A DNA stretch of 64,000 nucleotides from Marsupella aquatica (taxonomy: Eukaryota; Marchantiophyta), in contig OZ316894.1 in the NCBI GenBank assembly GCA_973895155.1, positions 12,338,001-12,402,000 of the forward strand, written 5' to 3'. The position numbers were made by a program, and so were the translations under genes. Under the pieces are notes generated by a model. It made no database searches and was not told where the DNA came from. It saw nothing but the letters and a program-made list of their open reading frames with translations. This document shows positions 1-10,600 of the stretch, one piece after another (the first letter of the stretch is position 1; each line of letters starts with the position of its first letter).

Positions 1-3000
1 CATATTCTGCTTCTGTAGTAGACTGAGATACACACTTCTGCAAGGTAGATCTCCAACTTATGCATCCTCTTCCAAGAGTAAACACATACCCAGTCGTTGA
101 CCTCCTTGTTTCCAGACAGCCTCCGTAGTCAAAATCTACATAGCCAACCAAAGATTTGGCTTTGTTTGATCTACTATCAAACAACAAACCATAGTTTATT
201 GTGCCCTTAAGATACCTGAGAATCCATTTCACAGCCTCCCAATGTACCTTCCCTAGATTTGACATGAATCTACTCACTTTGCCCCCGACTTTGCCCATTG
301 CTAGGGCTAGATCAGGCCTGGTATATGTCATCAAATACATTAGACTACCCATTGTCTTCTCATAAAGGAACCTTAGTCATCAAGCCTCTCTCCACTCGAT
401 CCGTGAGGCAGGAAGCCAATGATAACTTGAAATGTGGAGCCAAACGAATACTTACTGGCTTACAATTTTTCATGTTAAATCTTGCAAGTACCTTTTTAGC
501 ATACTTGCCTTGATTCAGCCACAATTGTCCAGTTTCAAAGTTCCTAGTAATCTCCATACCTAAGATCCTTTTGGCTTTCCCAAGATCCTTCATTCGGAAT
601 TCAGAACTCAGTTTTGCTTTGAGTTTGTCAACCTCAGATTGATCCTTAGCCGCAATCAACATGTCATCCACGTAGAGCACCACAATAAGTAAACCAAACA
701 CACTATTCTTGACTGATTTTGTATACACACAAGGGTCATATACCATTCTAGTAAATCCTTGTGCAAGCATGAAATCATCAAACCGCTTGTTCCACTGTCG
801 AGGAGCTTACTTCAATCCATATAGGGACTTAAGCAACCTGCAAACTAAACTCTCTTGGCCCTTCTTCACAAAGCCCAGTGGTTGCCTCATGAAAATTTAT
901 TCCTCCAAGGTGCCATAGAGAAAAGCAGTAACAACATCCATTTGATCTAACACCAGATCAAAAGACACAACAAGTTGACACAAAATTCGTATCGTGGAAT
1001 ACTTGGCAACTGGAGAGAAGACCTCATTGTAATCCACTCCCTTCTCTTGAGTGAATCCCTTGGCAACAAGTCTTGCCTTGTATATCTTGTCTCCTCCATC
1101 TGAAGAGTTATCCTTCAGCTTGTAAATCCACTTGCTATCCACTACTTGTTGATCACTTGGCAGCTGCACCAGCTCCCATGTTCTGTTGTCACTTAAAGAT
1201 TGCAACTCCCTCTGCATCGCTGCATTCCATTTATCTTTCTCGTCTGAAATGCACGCCTCATGATAAGAAGAAGGTTCTCCTTCTTCCAAGATCAGTGCTC
1301 TATCATCATCATCATCAGGTGCAATGTCAACATCATCTAACCTTGATGAATCTGTACATTGTCCATACCTTGTAGGAGCTCGAGTAGTACGTCTCAATTT
1401 TCTAGCTGATGATTCTGGTTGATCTTGTTTTGTTGGTTGAATTTGAGGTATTCCAACAACAGCCTGCTCCTCTTGTTCCATTACCGGAACCAGCTCCATT
1501 CTCGGAGCACCTCCTTCATTTATGTCATGAAAACTCTCATGACCAATCTCCCCCACAACATGGTCCAAGATAGGAGATTTACCTTTGTCAGTACGGGAAG
1601 CCTAAGCATTCTCCCCCTCTTTTGATGATCTGGATTCATTAAAGGATACATCTCTACTGACAAGCAACGTACAAGCTTCTGGATCCCATAGCCTATAACC
1701 TTTCACACCTGGTTGATAACCAAGAAAAAGACACTTTTTGGAAGTAGAATCTAGTTTAGATTGATTATGCTTAGATGTGAGAGCATATGCATCACTTCCA
1801 AAGACTCTCAAAACTTGATAGTCTGCGTGCCGTCGATACCTCATTTCAAACGGCGTCTTGAAATTGATTGTACTTGAAGGAGAAAGATTTACCAAATAAG
1901 TGGTCGTATTTACAACTTCAGCCCAAAATTCATTCGGTAAACCTGATTGGCTCAACATACTCCTCGATCGCTCCAATAGTGTTCGGTTCAGCCACTCACA
2001 AACACCATTTTGTTGAGGAGTATAAACTGTCGTGAGATGACGAGTAATCTCTTGCTCTGCACAATATAGTTCAAATTCACTTGAACTATACTCCCCGCCG
2101 TTATCTGATCGTAGATATTTCACCTTGGATCCAATCTGATTCTCAATTTGGGCTTTCCACTTCTTAAAAGTGCCAAAAACTTCAGACTTGGCGTGTAGAA
2201 ATGTGATCCACACATACCTTGAGTAATCATCAATGAACGTGACATAGTACAATTTTCCAAAAAGTGAGGGAGTTGGGGCTGGACCCCACACATCACTATG
2301 TACATACTCAAGTATAGTTTTGGTATTGTGAGTTCCAACACCAAAGGTTCTCCTATGCTGCTTCCCAAGCGCACAGTGTTCACAAAAATCTAGCTTAGTA
2401 GATTCCAAATTAGAAAGAAGTCCTTTCCTGCAAAGTACCGCCAAACCCTTTTTACTCATGTGTCCCAATCTGCAGTGCCACAACTGAGTCATCTCGCATT
2501 GAGATCTAGTTACATTGGCTTCTTCATAAATCACGTTGCCCTCCAACAAGTATAGATTCCTATGCCGCTTACCCTTCATGACAACCTTGTCTCCGGTTGA
2601 CACTTGAAGAATACCATCAGTAGAACTCCACCAACATCCATTTGCTTCCAGCATTCCAAGAGAAATCAAGTTCTTTTTCATGTCAGGTATGTGTCTGACA
2701 TTACTCACTGTTCGCACAGCTCCATCAAACATCCAAATTTTCACGGATCCAATTCCAACAATTTGACAAGGATCATCATTCCCCATCAAGACGGAACCGG
2801 TTGATACTGAGTAAGAACTAAAAAACTCTTTCATACAACAAATATGATAGGTACAGGCACAGTCTAAAATCCATTCATCACCGTTGTTACTGGATGAAAT
2901 GCAAAGGGCAACATCTTGACTTCACAAGATTTCATCATCAAGCAAGTCAATCATATCAACATCAGTGGTTGCGTTCGCTGATGGTTGATGAGTCTGCTTG

Positions 3001-3011
3001 ACTCGACAGTC
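1..3011 (-). pseudogene. Copia-A pol pseudogene (protease, integrase, RT, part of RNase H)
   Basis: One reading frame is followed from about 3011 down to about 360. The protease site reads WILDCACTYHIC, where Copia-B has WILDSACTFHIC, so the DSA motif is damaged. The integrase (1602-2834) keeps the GAG-pre-integrase H/C cluster and the D, D, E residues in HSDVWGP, RSDNGGEY and NGVCEWLNRT. RT covers 897-1568 and 360-770, with the catalytic box YVDDML near 665-680. RNase H is partial at 1-200. In-frame stops are visible at 1602-1604 (TAG; Copia-B has CAG), just after the LEE codons near 897, and at 807-809 (TAA; Copia-B has CAG). A TGA also lies upstream of the protease near 2923. Confidence 0.9.
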
Positions 3012-3824
3012 TCATTTCATGTGGTCAGGCTTGTTATATTTCCAGTATATAATTGGTTTCTTTTCTAGAGATTTCTCTCTAGACCTGGATCTAGACTTAG
3101 ACCGAGCCTTCTCCTTGCCTCTATTCCGTGAGGGATACATTTGTGAAAAGGACCTGTTTTCGCCAGTCATCCACTGTTGAGTCCTCCCGCGATTCACATT
3201 CAATGCATTGCCAGATGAAGATGGTGTCTGGGTATGACCTAGTTTCTTCTGTGCATCATCTGACAGCAAAGAGCTTACCACCTCATCATATGAAATAGTT
3301 TTGAGGTCTCTATACAAGAGAACCTGCTTCAAACCTTGATACGATGGGGGTAAGGAGCTGAGAACAAGCAATGCCTTATCTTCATCTTCCACTCCCTTGC
3401 CAAGATTTGACAAATCTACAACTAGGCTGTCGAATTCATCCAAGTGATCTCGAAGCTTGCCTCCTTCTTTTAGCCTCAAGCTCATCAAGAAAGACTTCTT
3501 GTATAATCGATCTGAGGCATCTTTGCGGTAGTACTTCTCTCTAAGGGCCTTGAATAAGGATACGCAATCCTCGTAGTCGTCCAGCTTCTTAATGATATGC
3601 GGCTTCAGATATAGCATAACCGCATTCATAGCGATCACTTGCTCTTACCTCCATTTCCTCAATGGGATCTCCTCCTCACTGCTAGACTCCTCCCGAATCG
3701 ATAGCAGATGATCTAGGCCCATAGCACGAAGAATTCCCTTAACCTGCTTCTCCTATAGCAAATAATCTGTACGCCCATCATATTTTTCCACCTCAAACTT
3801 GACACCTCCAAACTTGGATGCCAT
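3012..3824 (-). pseudogene. Copia-A gag pseudogene
   Basis: The start is set at the ATG at 3824 (MASKFGGVKFEVEKYDGR), which aligns with MARFGGVKFEVKKYDGR in Copia-B. The UBN2-type gag body follows, with the motif LSSLPPSYQG. Damage includes TAG at 3753-3755, where Copia-B has TGG, a TAA near 3635, and TGA at 3012-3014 inside the zinc knuckle. The knuckle itself reads YWKYNKPDHMK, so both leading cysteines have become tyrosine (TGT to TAT), where Copia-B keeps CWNC. The product would have been the capsid/nucleocapsid protein of the virus-like particle. Confidence 0.88.
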
Positions 3825-4309
3825 CGTTGTCCTCCCAACGTTCTCCACGTATTATTGCTGTGCTACTCCCTATATGCTTTTATCGCTTTTTCCTTCCTTC
3901 CTTCTTGTTGACTCAAATCCAAATCACGAAAAAATGTCGTTTTTCGCAACTTTCCAAAAAACTTGAAACTTGTCACCACCACTTAGCGCACCAACCTAGC
4001 AAGCCAACGCTGAAATCCAAAATTAAATCGAGTTCCGACGAAAAACGTTTTCACGTTTCGGTCAGGGTGGGTAAAACTCAAAAATTCTTCCTCGTTTTGA
4101 CCACCTTGGGGAATAAGAAAAATTCCAAGTACCACCCGCCGTCGGAAATTCAAATCGAGTGGTGCACCGCGTTGCTAGCTTCAGTGGCTACATTCTCGCC
4201 AAAAAAGATCCAAAAAAAGTTACCGTTTGGACCTTGGAATCTTTGACTAAAGACCAAAAAATAACTCTCTATTTTTTTGGAATATTCCTTGAAATGTGCA
4301 ACAGGTCTC

Positions 4310-4330
4310 ACAGGGGGCCGTTCCCCCTGT
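4310..4330 (-). other. leader hairpin of Copia-A
   Basis: A perfect 8-bp stem, ACAGGGGG (4310-4317) and CCCCCTGT (4323-4330), closes a 5-nt loop. It lies in the untranslated leader. The same stem and loop occur at 16619-16639 in Copia-B. Confidence 0.75.
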
Positions 4331-4568
4331 CCAAGCGGTTAATTTGGTGGGTCACCGGGCCCGGGATGCCGCTTAACCAATGAGGAGCCTGGAAAGGATT
4401 AAAAAACCGGGCCTAAGGGGGTTTAAGCCCCTTAACAAAAAAATACTATCTTGAAATAGGCGCATCCGTGTCGCCTATACGTGTGACGGACCAGGCAGTG
4501 CACAGGGAGTAAAAAACCAAAACCGAGTCGAAATGGACAGGGACGGAGCTACGACGGCCAGGACGTCC

Positions 4569-4616
4569 GGGACGTCCGCGCCGGCCGGGACGTCCGCGCC
4601 GGCCGGGACGGCCGCG
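4569..4616. repeat. GC-rich 18-bp tandem repeat in Copia-A leader
   Basis: Two exact copies of GGGACGTCCGCGCCGGCC (4569-4586, 4587-4604) are followed by a partial third. The stretch is far more GC-rich than its flanks. It occupies a leader position comparable to the GC-rich block 16205-16600 of Copia-B, but the two blocks do not look alike. Confidence 0.85.
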
Positions 4617-4690
4617 ATGTCCGAGAGTATTAGCGAGGAGGAGGAGGGGGTCTCCGACGGGGTAATGACGGGGGTGCAAGGGTCAGGAGG

Positions 4691-4704
4691 GTGTGTATAC
4701 ACAC
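4691..4704. repeat. 14-bp perfect palindrome in Copia-A leader
   Basis: GTGTGTATACACAC is its own reverse complement. Copia-B has related GTGTATACACAC sequences around 16178-16207 beside its GC-rich block, so the palindrome seems to belong to the family leader. Confidence 0.7.
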
Positions 4705-5466
4705 CACAAAAAAGGCCCTATTCTAAGGCAAAATGTGCACAAAAAATAAATTTGTTGGGTTATTGACAATGTCGTTATCACTTTACACCAGAAAAAGACT
4801 AGTTGTCGATGGGAAATGTTACCGAATTGCACCGACACCGTTTGCAACTCTAGCAGAGTAAAAAATTCCTGTCACGACTCCTTCACTCCACGTCAAGTGT
4901 CAATCTTGGACTCAAAACGACCACTGCACCGCGATCTCTCCGTTGAGCCGTTGCACTTCCCGTTTCTTCCTCCGAGTCGGACGCAACGACAAGAAACCCC
5001 GCTTCAGTCAAAAGAAGACTCTATAGCCAGTCAGAAACTCAGAACGGCTCTTTTGCTTGGTACATCGCACTCACTACACCCTCGATAGCAAACCAGCTAC
5101 CGAAATGATCAGCTTTGCCCGATCTACGATTTGAGCGAAAGGTTGTGACGCCTCGCGCACCACAAAGCTCACACCGTCGAGAAAACGATCTCAGTTTCCC
5201 CCCAAAAGAACCGTCGAAGAAAACCGTCGAACAAGAATCACAAAAAATCCAGAATGACGGAAACATGAATTCCTCCACACCACGAACTTTGTTCAGAGAT
5301 TTCTTTGCACCGTCGGAAAGCCCTTGCCCCGATCTATCCGTTGACCCCAACACCTCCAAGTTCCATGCGACAGAATTTCGTGAAATTCACCGACTCTAAC
5401 CGCTGGAAAAACCGTCACCAACACATCACAAAAATTTTGATCACCTCAACGTCACCTCCCAGGCTT

Positions 5467-5478
5467 GCTCTGATACCA
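5467..5478 (-). other. primer binding site of Copia-A (initiator tRNA-Met)
   Basis: On the minus strand the 12 bases are TGGTATCAGAGC, two bases inside the LTR edge. This is the standard plant copia site complementary to the 3' end of initiator tRNA-Met, and it is identical to the Copia-B site. Confidence 0.9.
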
Positions 5479-5480
5479 AT

Positions 5481-5812
5481 TGTTGAACTAAGACGTCATT
5501 CGCAACGACCATACAACCATGACTCATTCCATGCACACGTAGTCGACACAATCTCTACGTGGTTCACCTCTTCTCCAGGGCTACGTCCACACGAATACTC
5601 AAACTTTACTTCAAGAGTGGACGAACACACATGCTCTTCCTCTTCCTCAAGTTGCTCCGTTACAATGAGTAAGCACAACACACCAGCGGCTTACACTAGC
5701 CCTGGTATATATAAGGTCACACACGACTAACCTAACCTCAGTTAAGATCCTAACTATGGTTAGCCTAAATGCCATAACCTATGAGTCACAAGACTAAGAG
5801 CAATCCTTAACA
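5481..5812 (-). repeat. 5' LTR of Copia-A (332 bp)
   Basis: On the minus strand it starts TGTTAAGGATTGCTCTTAG and ends TTCAACA, so it has TG...CA ends and clear similarity to the Copia-B LTR. A TATATATA box at 5706-5713 is a likely RNA polymerase II promoter element driving transcription toward lower coordinates. Confidence 0.88.
5706..5713 (-). promoter_or_regulatory. TATA box in Copia-A LTR
   Basis: The string TATATATA lies within the LTR, about 225 bp upstream of the LTR/primer-site junction in element orientation. This is a sensible place for U3 promoter elements. Function is inferred from position only. Confidence 0.5.
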
Positions 5813-6075
5813 CAGAGTGCACAACTAAACTTTGAAATTAGCCAATGAACTTACTCTTCACCAGAGACTATTAGCTAGTTGGTTGCAACCCAAAGCACAT
5901 GCACTTAGCCAACTTTCCTTACTCCTTAGGCCAGTAGGGAGCCACTTTGGCTAATTTTGCAAATACAGAAAAAAAAATGGCTGATGGGCACCCTCATTGG
6001 CTTCCTTCTGGATTGGGTTGGAAGGCCTGAGGTTGTAAGAGCATCCACACCAGCACCCCCAGTCAGGCACCCGGC

Positions 6076-6095
6076 TTCCCGATCAGCCAGAGTTG
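6076..6095 (+). repeat. 20-bp direct repeat, copy 1
   Basis: TTCCCGATCAGCCAGAGTTG is repeated exactly at 7532-7551, 1436 bp further on. No poly(A), LTR or inverted termini are visible inside the repeats. Confidence 0.8.
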
Positions 6096-7531
6096 TTTCC
6101 CACCCAGATGACATTTTGTAAATAGAAGATGGCCCAGCATTAGTGCTCAATGGGGAGTCTTCCCCATTGAGTTGACCTTAGGGAATGATCTTAATGAATT
6201 GGGATTCCACAAAGCTGGCTTTAGTGAATAGGGGGACAGGTGGACCTCCATTGGTGGCCCTTTTACTCTCTTTCCCTATGATACGGATGCCCTAAGACCA
6301 TAATTTTCCTTAAGACGTTTATCTTAGATACATTGTGACATGCATTTCAAACTTCTCGATTGCAGGTGTATAAATGGATGCATGCACTAGCCCATCAAAA
6401 TCAGACCAAGGATCTTGCCAAGGGAGAAAACAAACATTACCTTGACGAAACGTCATCTTTGGATGCTATTGTCAGAAGCAAAGGAACATATAATTGATGG
6501 TCTGGCTGAAGACCAGGCTATGGTTGCTTCCAAAGCCAGACCAGGCACCATTGCCTCCGGCATCAAAGCAAAGAGGTCTACTTTGAGTGTGTTATTGTTT
6601 CCGCCTGTGCTTTGCCTGTTGTTTCTAGTGGAGACATGGAGACAGAAGCATAGAGGGACCATCACATTTGACAAAGAAAATACCATCTCAAGCAAAAGGT
6701 GAACCGTTCTCAAAAGTTGCTTTTAGTTTTAGTTCCCATTTTGGCTGTTAACAGTTGCTTAGCTCATTCACTAGTTGGGCTTCGATCTCGTTTTAATTCT
6801 AATCTAATCTAACACAATATAATATAAAATCTTCTACTCCACGATCAAGGATGCAGCTTTCTACACGTCATCATCCTCACCACGATTTCTTGCTACTGTG
6901 ATCAATTGCGAATATTACGAGTGTACATCCAGATCTGCAGTTTCTACCCCTGGTCACAAAGTCTTAAGTTCTTTTCGTCGAGAACTATGTGTTTCTTGAC
7001 TTAATCTGACCTGAAAATAACCGAAAGAGACATTTCGAAGTACTTCATGAAATTTCTGGCGAAGTCAACCGAATAATTAGAGGAGCAAGGCTTTGAATTT
7101 GAGCATTTTAAGAACCAACCTGTATGCATTACATGAACAGTATAGAGACCGAGTTTGGTGACACAGTTGCATTCAATGACCACTTTGCACTCTTTAAGAT
7201 AAGTTGTCTACGGCGAACAACTACTTTACCTCAGGTTCACTGCCAATGTATAACAAGGTTTGGGGACGCTTGGGTGGTATTTGCAAATGAAATGCGGACT
7301 CCTGACTGCAAGGCTCAGACAAAATTTTGATCATGAATAGTGTTCTCTTTCCCTAGGCCTTTGTCTAAACAGGGCTGGGTGAGAAGAAAAAATGCTTTGT
7401 AGGGAGGCATACAATTAGTAGATGATTAGAAGTCCGTGCCTCTTCAGAATGTGCTCTTTCAATCTGAATCCTCCAATTTTCCACCTCATCTGAGTTTTCC
7501 TTCAAGGTGAGATCGAATCTTTGAGAGGCTA

Positions 7532-7551
7532 TTCCCGATCAGCCAGAGTTG
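7532..7551 (+). repeat. 20-bp direct repeat, copy 2
   Basis: Exact second copy of the 20-mer at 6076-6095. It lies just downstream of the transporter's stop codon in gene orientation. Confidence 0.8.
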
Positions 7552-7692
7552 GAGTTGTCCTTCTCGCTCTTCTCGCAGCTGACGTAAAATGCGGATAGAT
7601 GATTTTAAAATACAGACGATGCAGCTTGTAATTCCCACTTGTTACAATTATAACCCAAACTGAAGTGTATGCAACTACCATGTACTCAGAAT

Positions 7693-10600
7693 TCACAGAA
7701 GGAGACTCCTACAAGCAGTATACTGACCAAGAATGGAGTGAGACAAAGGGAAGAAAGACTCACTGATCTCCTTCGGGAAGAGAAATGTTGCTAGTCCTGC
7801 TACGATGGGGACAACTGTAAAGAGTCCAACAGCCAATTTCTGAAACAAAAGTCGAATGCCCCCGTTAAAAATGAATCTGACAAAACTTGACGAAAACTGC
7901 GAGCTTACCATCTGACAAATTGACAGCTTTAATAGTGTTTCTAAGACTTACCCTCTGACAACTTTCAATTAGACCAACCGCAACGAAAGGACAGAGAAAG
8001 CCTCCCAGGCGACCGCCAGAGTTTGCTGCTCCGACACCTGTTGTGCGCACTTTGGTGTAATACAACTCAGGAGCATAGGCCCACAAAATAGAGAACCCGC
8101 CCATAATGGAACTCCTCGAGCCGAACATTAGCACATTGGTCGCCACCTCACTTAAGGGCGTCATCAGCGGGACAGAAAATAGACCACAAGCAATGAGAAG
8201 AACTGAGAGACTGATCTTTCGGCCAAACTTTTCAACAATAAGGCAAGCTACGACCAGTCCAGGTAGCTCGGCAATACATGTTATGAGCACTGTCCTGTAC
8301 TGAGATGTTTCAATGATGGGCCTGCCGTCAAGTTGGCACTCTGTTCCATCATCAGACCCTAATTTTGATGGATCATTGCAGGCATGCCCCATTGAGCCCT
8401 TCACCTGGAGTTCGGTTGTCAGGAGAACAAGCCCATAGTATGTGAACGCATTTGCAAAGAACATAAACCACAGTACTAAAGTTGACCTCTTCAGCTCTGG
8501 AGAGAAGAGGAGCTTGAATGTATCAAAGATTCCTGAATGGTTTGAAGACTCAAATAGTTCAACCAAACCTTGCTTGGTACTCTGTCCAATATGAACTGCA
8601 GTCTCAGCTTCCTCTGACGGTAACTTTGATTGATCTGCCAGTGTAATTTTTCAAGAAGATATAGATTAGAAAGGAAAAAGATTAGGTTGACGGGAAAGAG
8701 AATTCCAGGACAGACCTTGCCTATGTCAAACTAGTGAATTCGATATCCACCAACATTGATTCAGCCACAAGGTAGGAGCAGAACTGGTGATTCTCAAAAA
8801 ACTTTCTCTGCTCAGTCGGCGCAAGGTTTAATGCCTGTGGCCAAGTAACAATTACATACCATTTTTATTGATAATAGGGACCGAGTCCACAGGACGACAA
8901 GTAGTGAGCATCCCAGGAGGCAGAGTTTTCCCATTGACTTTCGCAATGCGCTTCAAAACCTTTCTTGCACCTTCTTCATCACCTTTAAGCTGTGATTCAA
9001 ATTTAGCTAAGTGCACTGTCTTTTGAAAACTATAAGCGACAAGTTATGTACAGAAATTAGCAGCTAGCTCACAACTATATGCACTTGAAACGCACAAAGC
9101 TAATTGACAAACAACATGACAGTACCGTTATCCATAGGCTTAAAAGCAGAAGGTGAAATACCATCAAGTAACTAGGCGATTCGGGTAGCACTGGGTAGAA
9201 GACAAGCAAAAGTATAAATGGTAGCGCAGATACTCCCACCAACCACCTGCCAGTTACAGATAAGGCACATCAGCCAGTAACGTCCAACACGACAGACTTT
9301 GGGAGGCACATGTCAAGATCTGATCCCGTAGTACTTTGCATATTCCATTGGTCCTAAAGCTCGGTGTCTTCGTTTGGTCATCCCTGGTTAGCTATTGCAA
9401 ATAATTGCAAACATCTCAGCTGCAGCTCTCCAGGAAACTAAAAATATAGCAAGGGAGATCAGCTAGCCCTTAGATACGTGAGGATACAAGACTCTTAAAT
9501 GTGCTCATTCATTGGGAACGACAAATACTTACTTTATCGCTCAACCAGCAGGCCATCATAATAACGAGTCTATCCAACATATAGTAATCATCTTCAATCA
9601 ACTTTCGAAAAGCTGTGAAATTTCACTGAGGTCGGCTCTAAGTGTCTAGGAACAGCTGACATACTGGTCGATTAATAAAATTCAAGTTGCTGGGCCTGTT
9701 CTGGAGAGACAAAGTGTGACATACCGCCAATTGATGTTGGGTATGATGATCCAAGCTAATAATGCCTCTGCAATTGATCCAACCTGTTTTCCAGGCACAT
9801 CACTATTCAGTTCCTTGAGTAAGCGCTACCGCAATATATGGCTGCATCATCCCTCGGCCATTGGACTCATGCACTGCACTTTAAATTCATAATTGTTGAA
9901 AAGGTCAATGCTGATTTACATGACTCGATCGCTTGAGAAATACATGACTGGTCAAGCGATTTCAAAAATACACTTACAGTCCAGAATACTTCAAGGAAAA
10001 CAAGCCAGAAGCCTCTGCCCTTTGTTGGTAAAAACTCCATACAGAGTGAGAAGGCAACCTGAATCATTACAGTTCGCAGGGCAAATGTTGATCAGAACAA
10101 CCTTAACAGCCGACGATCAAACTGGGATACGTTAAACTTTGCAACAAAAATTCCGGAGAGCATACTTAGATGGGTACTCACAGAAGAACCCCCTAGACCG
10201 ACGCCAACAAATGCTCGTGAAAGCAGAAGAAAATAAAAGGTTGGAGACCAGGCACTGCAAAGGCAACCATGTCAAATAGGATTTCAGCACGTTAGCTGTC
10301 TAAATTGGATGTCGGCAAAAAACCACGATACCAGCTTTTCAATTACCCTTAAATACGATATAGCAGAGCACAAAGCAGTGCCTCAACCGTACATTTTACA
10401 TTAGATGCAGAATAATTGTAACTTGGAAGGTTAGCTACAGACAATTCCAAGTGATGAACGTGTTCAAACAAAAAGTTTGCTTTTGCATTTGACCGAATCT
10501 ACATCCCTGTATACAAATTGACGGACGAATATCACAAACGACACATGTTCACAGTGGCTATTTTAGCGGAAGATGCGAACCTTAGAAGTCCAAACACTGT

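Larger units (their letters stand above)
1..5812 (-). mobile_element. Copia-A, Ty1/copia LTR retrotransposon, cut by the left window edge
   Basis: Read on the minus strand the order is LTR (5481-5812), primer site, a leader of about 1.6 kb, gag, protease, integrase, reverse transcriptase and RNase H. Integrase before RT is the diagnostic Ty1/copia order. The RNase H segment is still open at base 1, so the 3' LTR and left target duplication lie outside the window. Gag and pol both carry stops, so this copy cannot make its own proteins. Protein and leader sequences are closely related to Copia-B at 15087-21682; the two are members of one family with independently decayed copies. If the insertion duplicated 5 bp, the right-hand copy would be CAGAG at 5813-5817. 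Confidence 0.93.
5813..7692. other. intergenic, no recognisable gene
   Basis: Only short open frames are present (the longest, 6415-6702 plus strand, is 95 codons and matches no family I recognise). A 20-bp direct repeat occurs at 6076-6095 and 7532-7551. The minus-strand part next to 7692 is probably the 3' UTR of the transporter gene. Confidence 0.6.
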
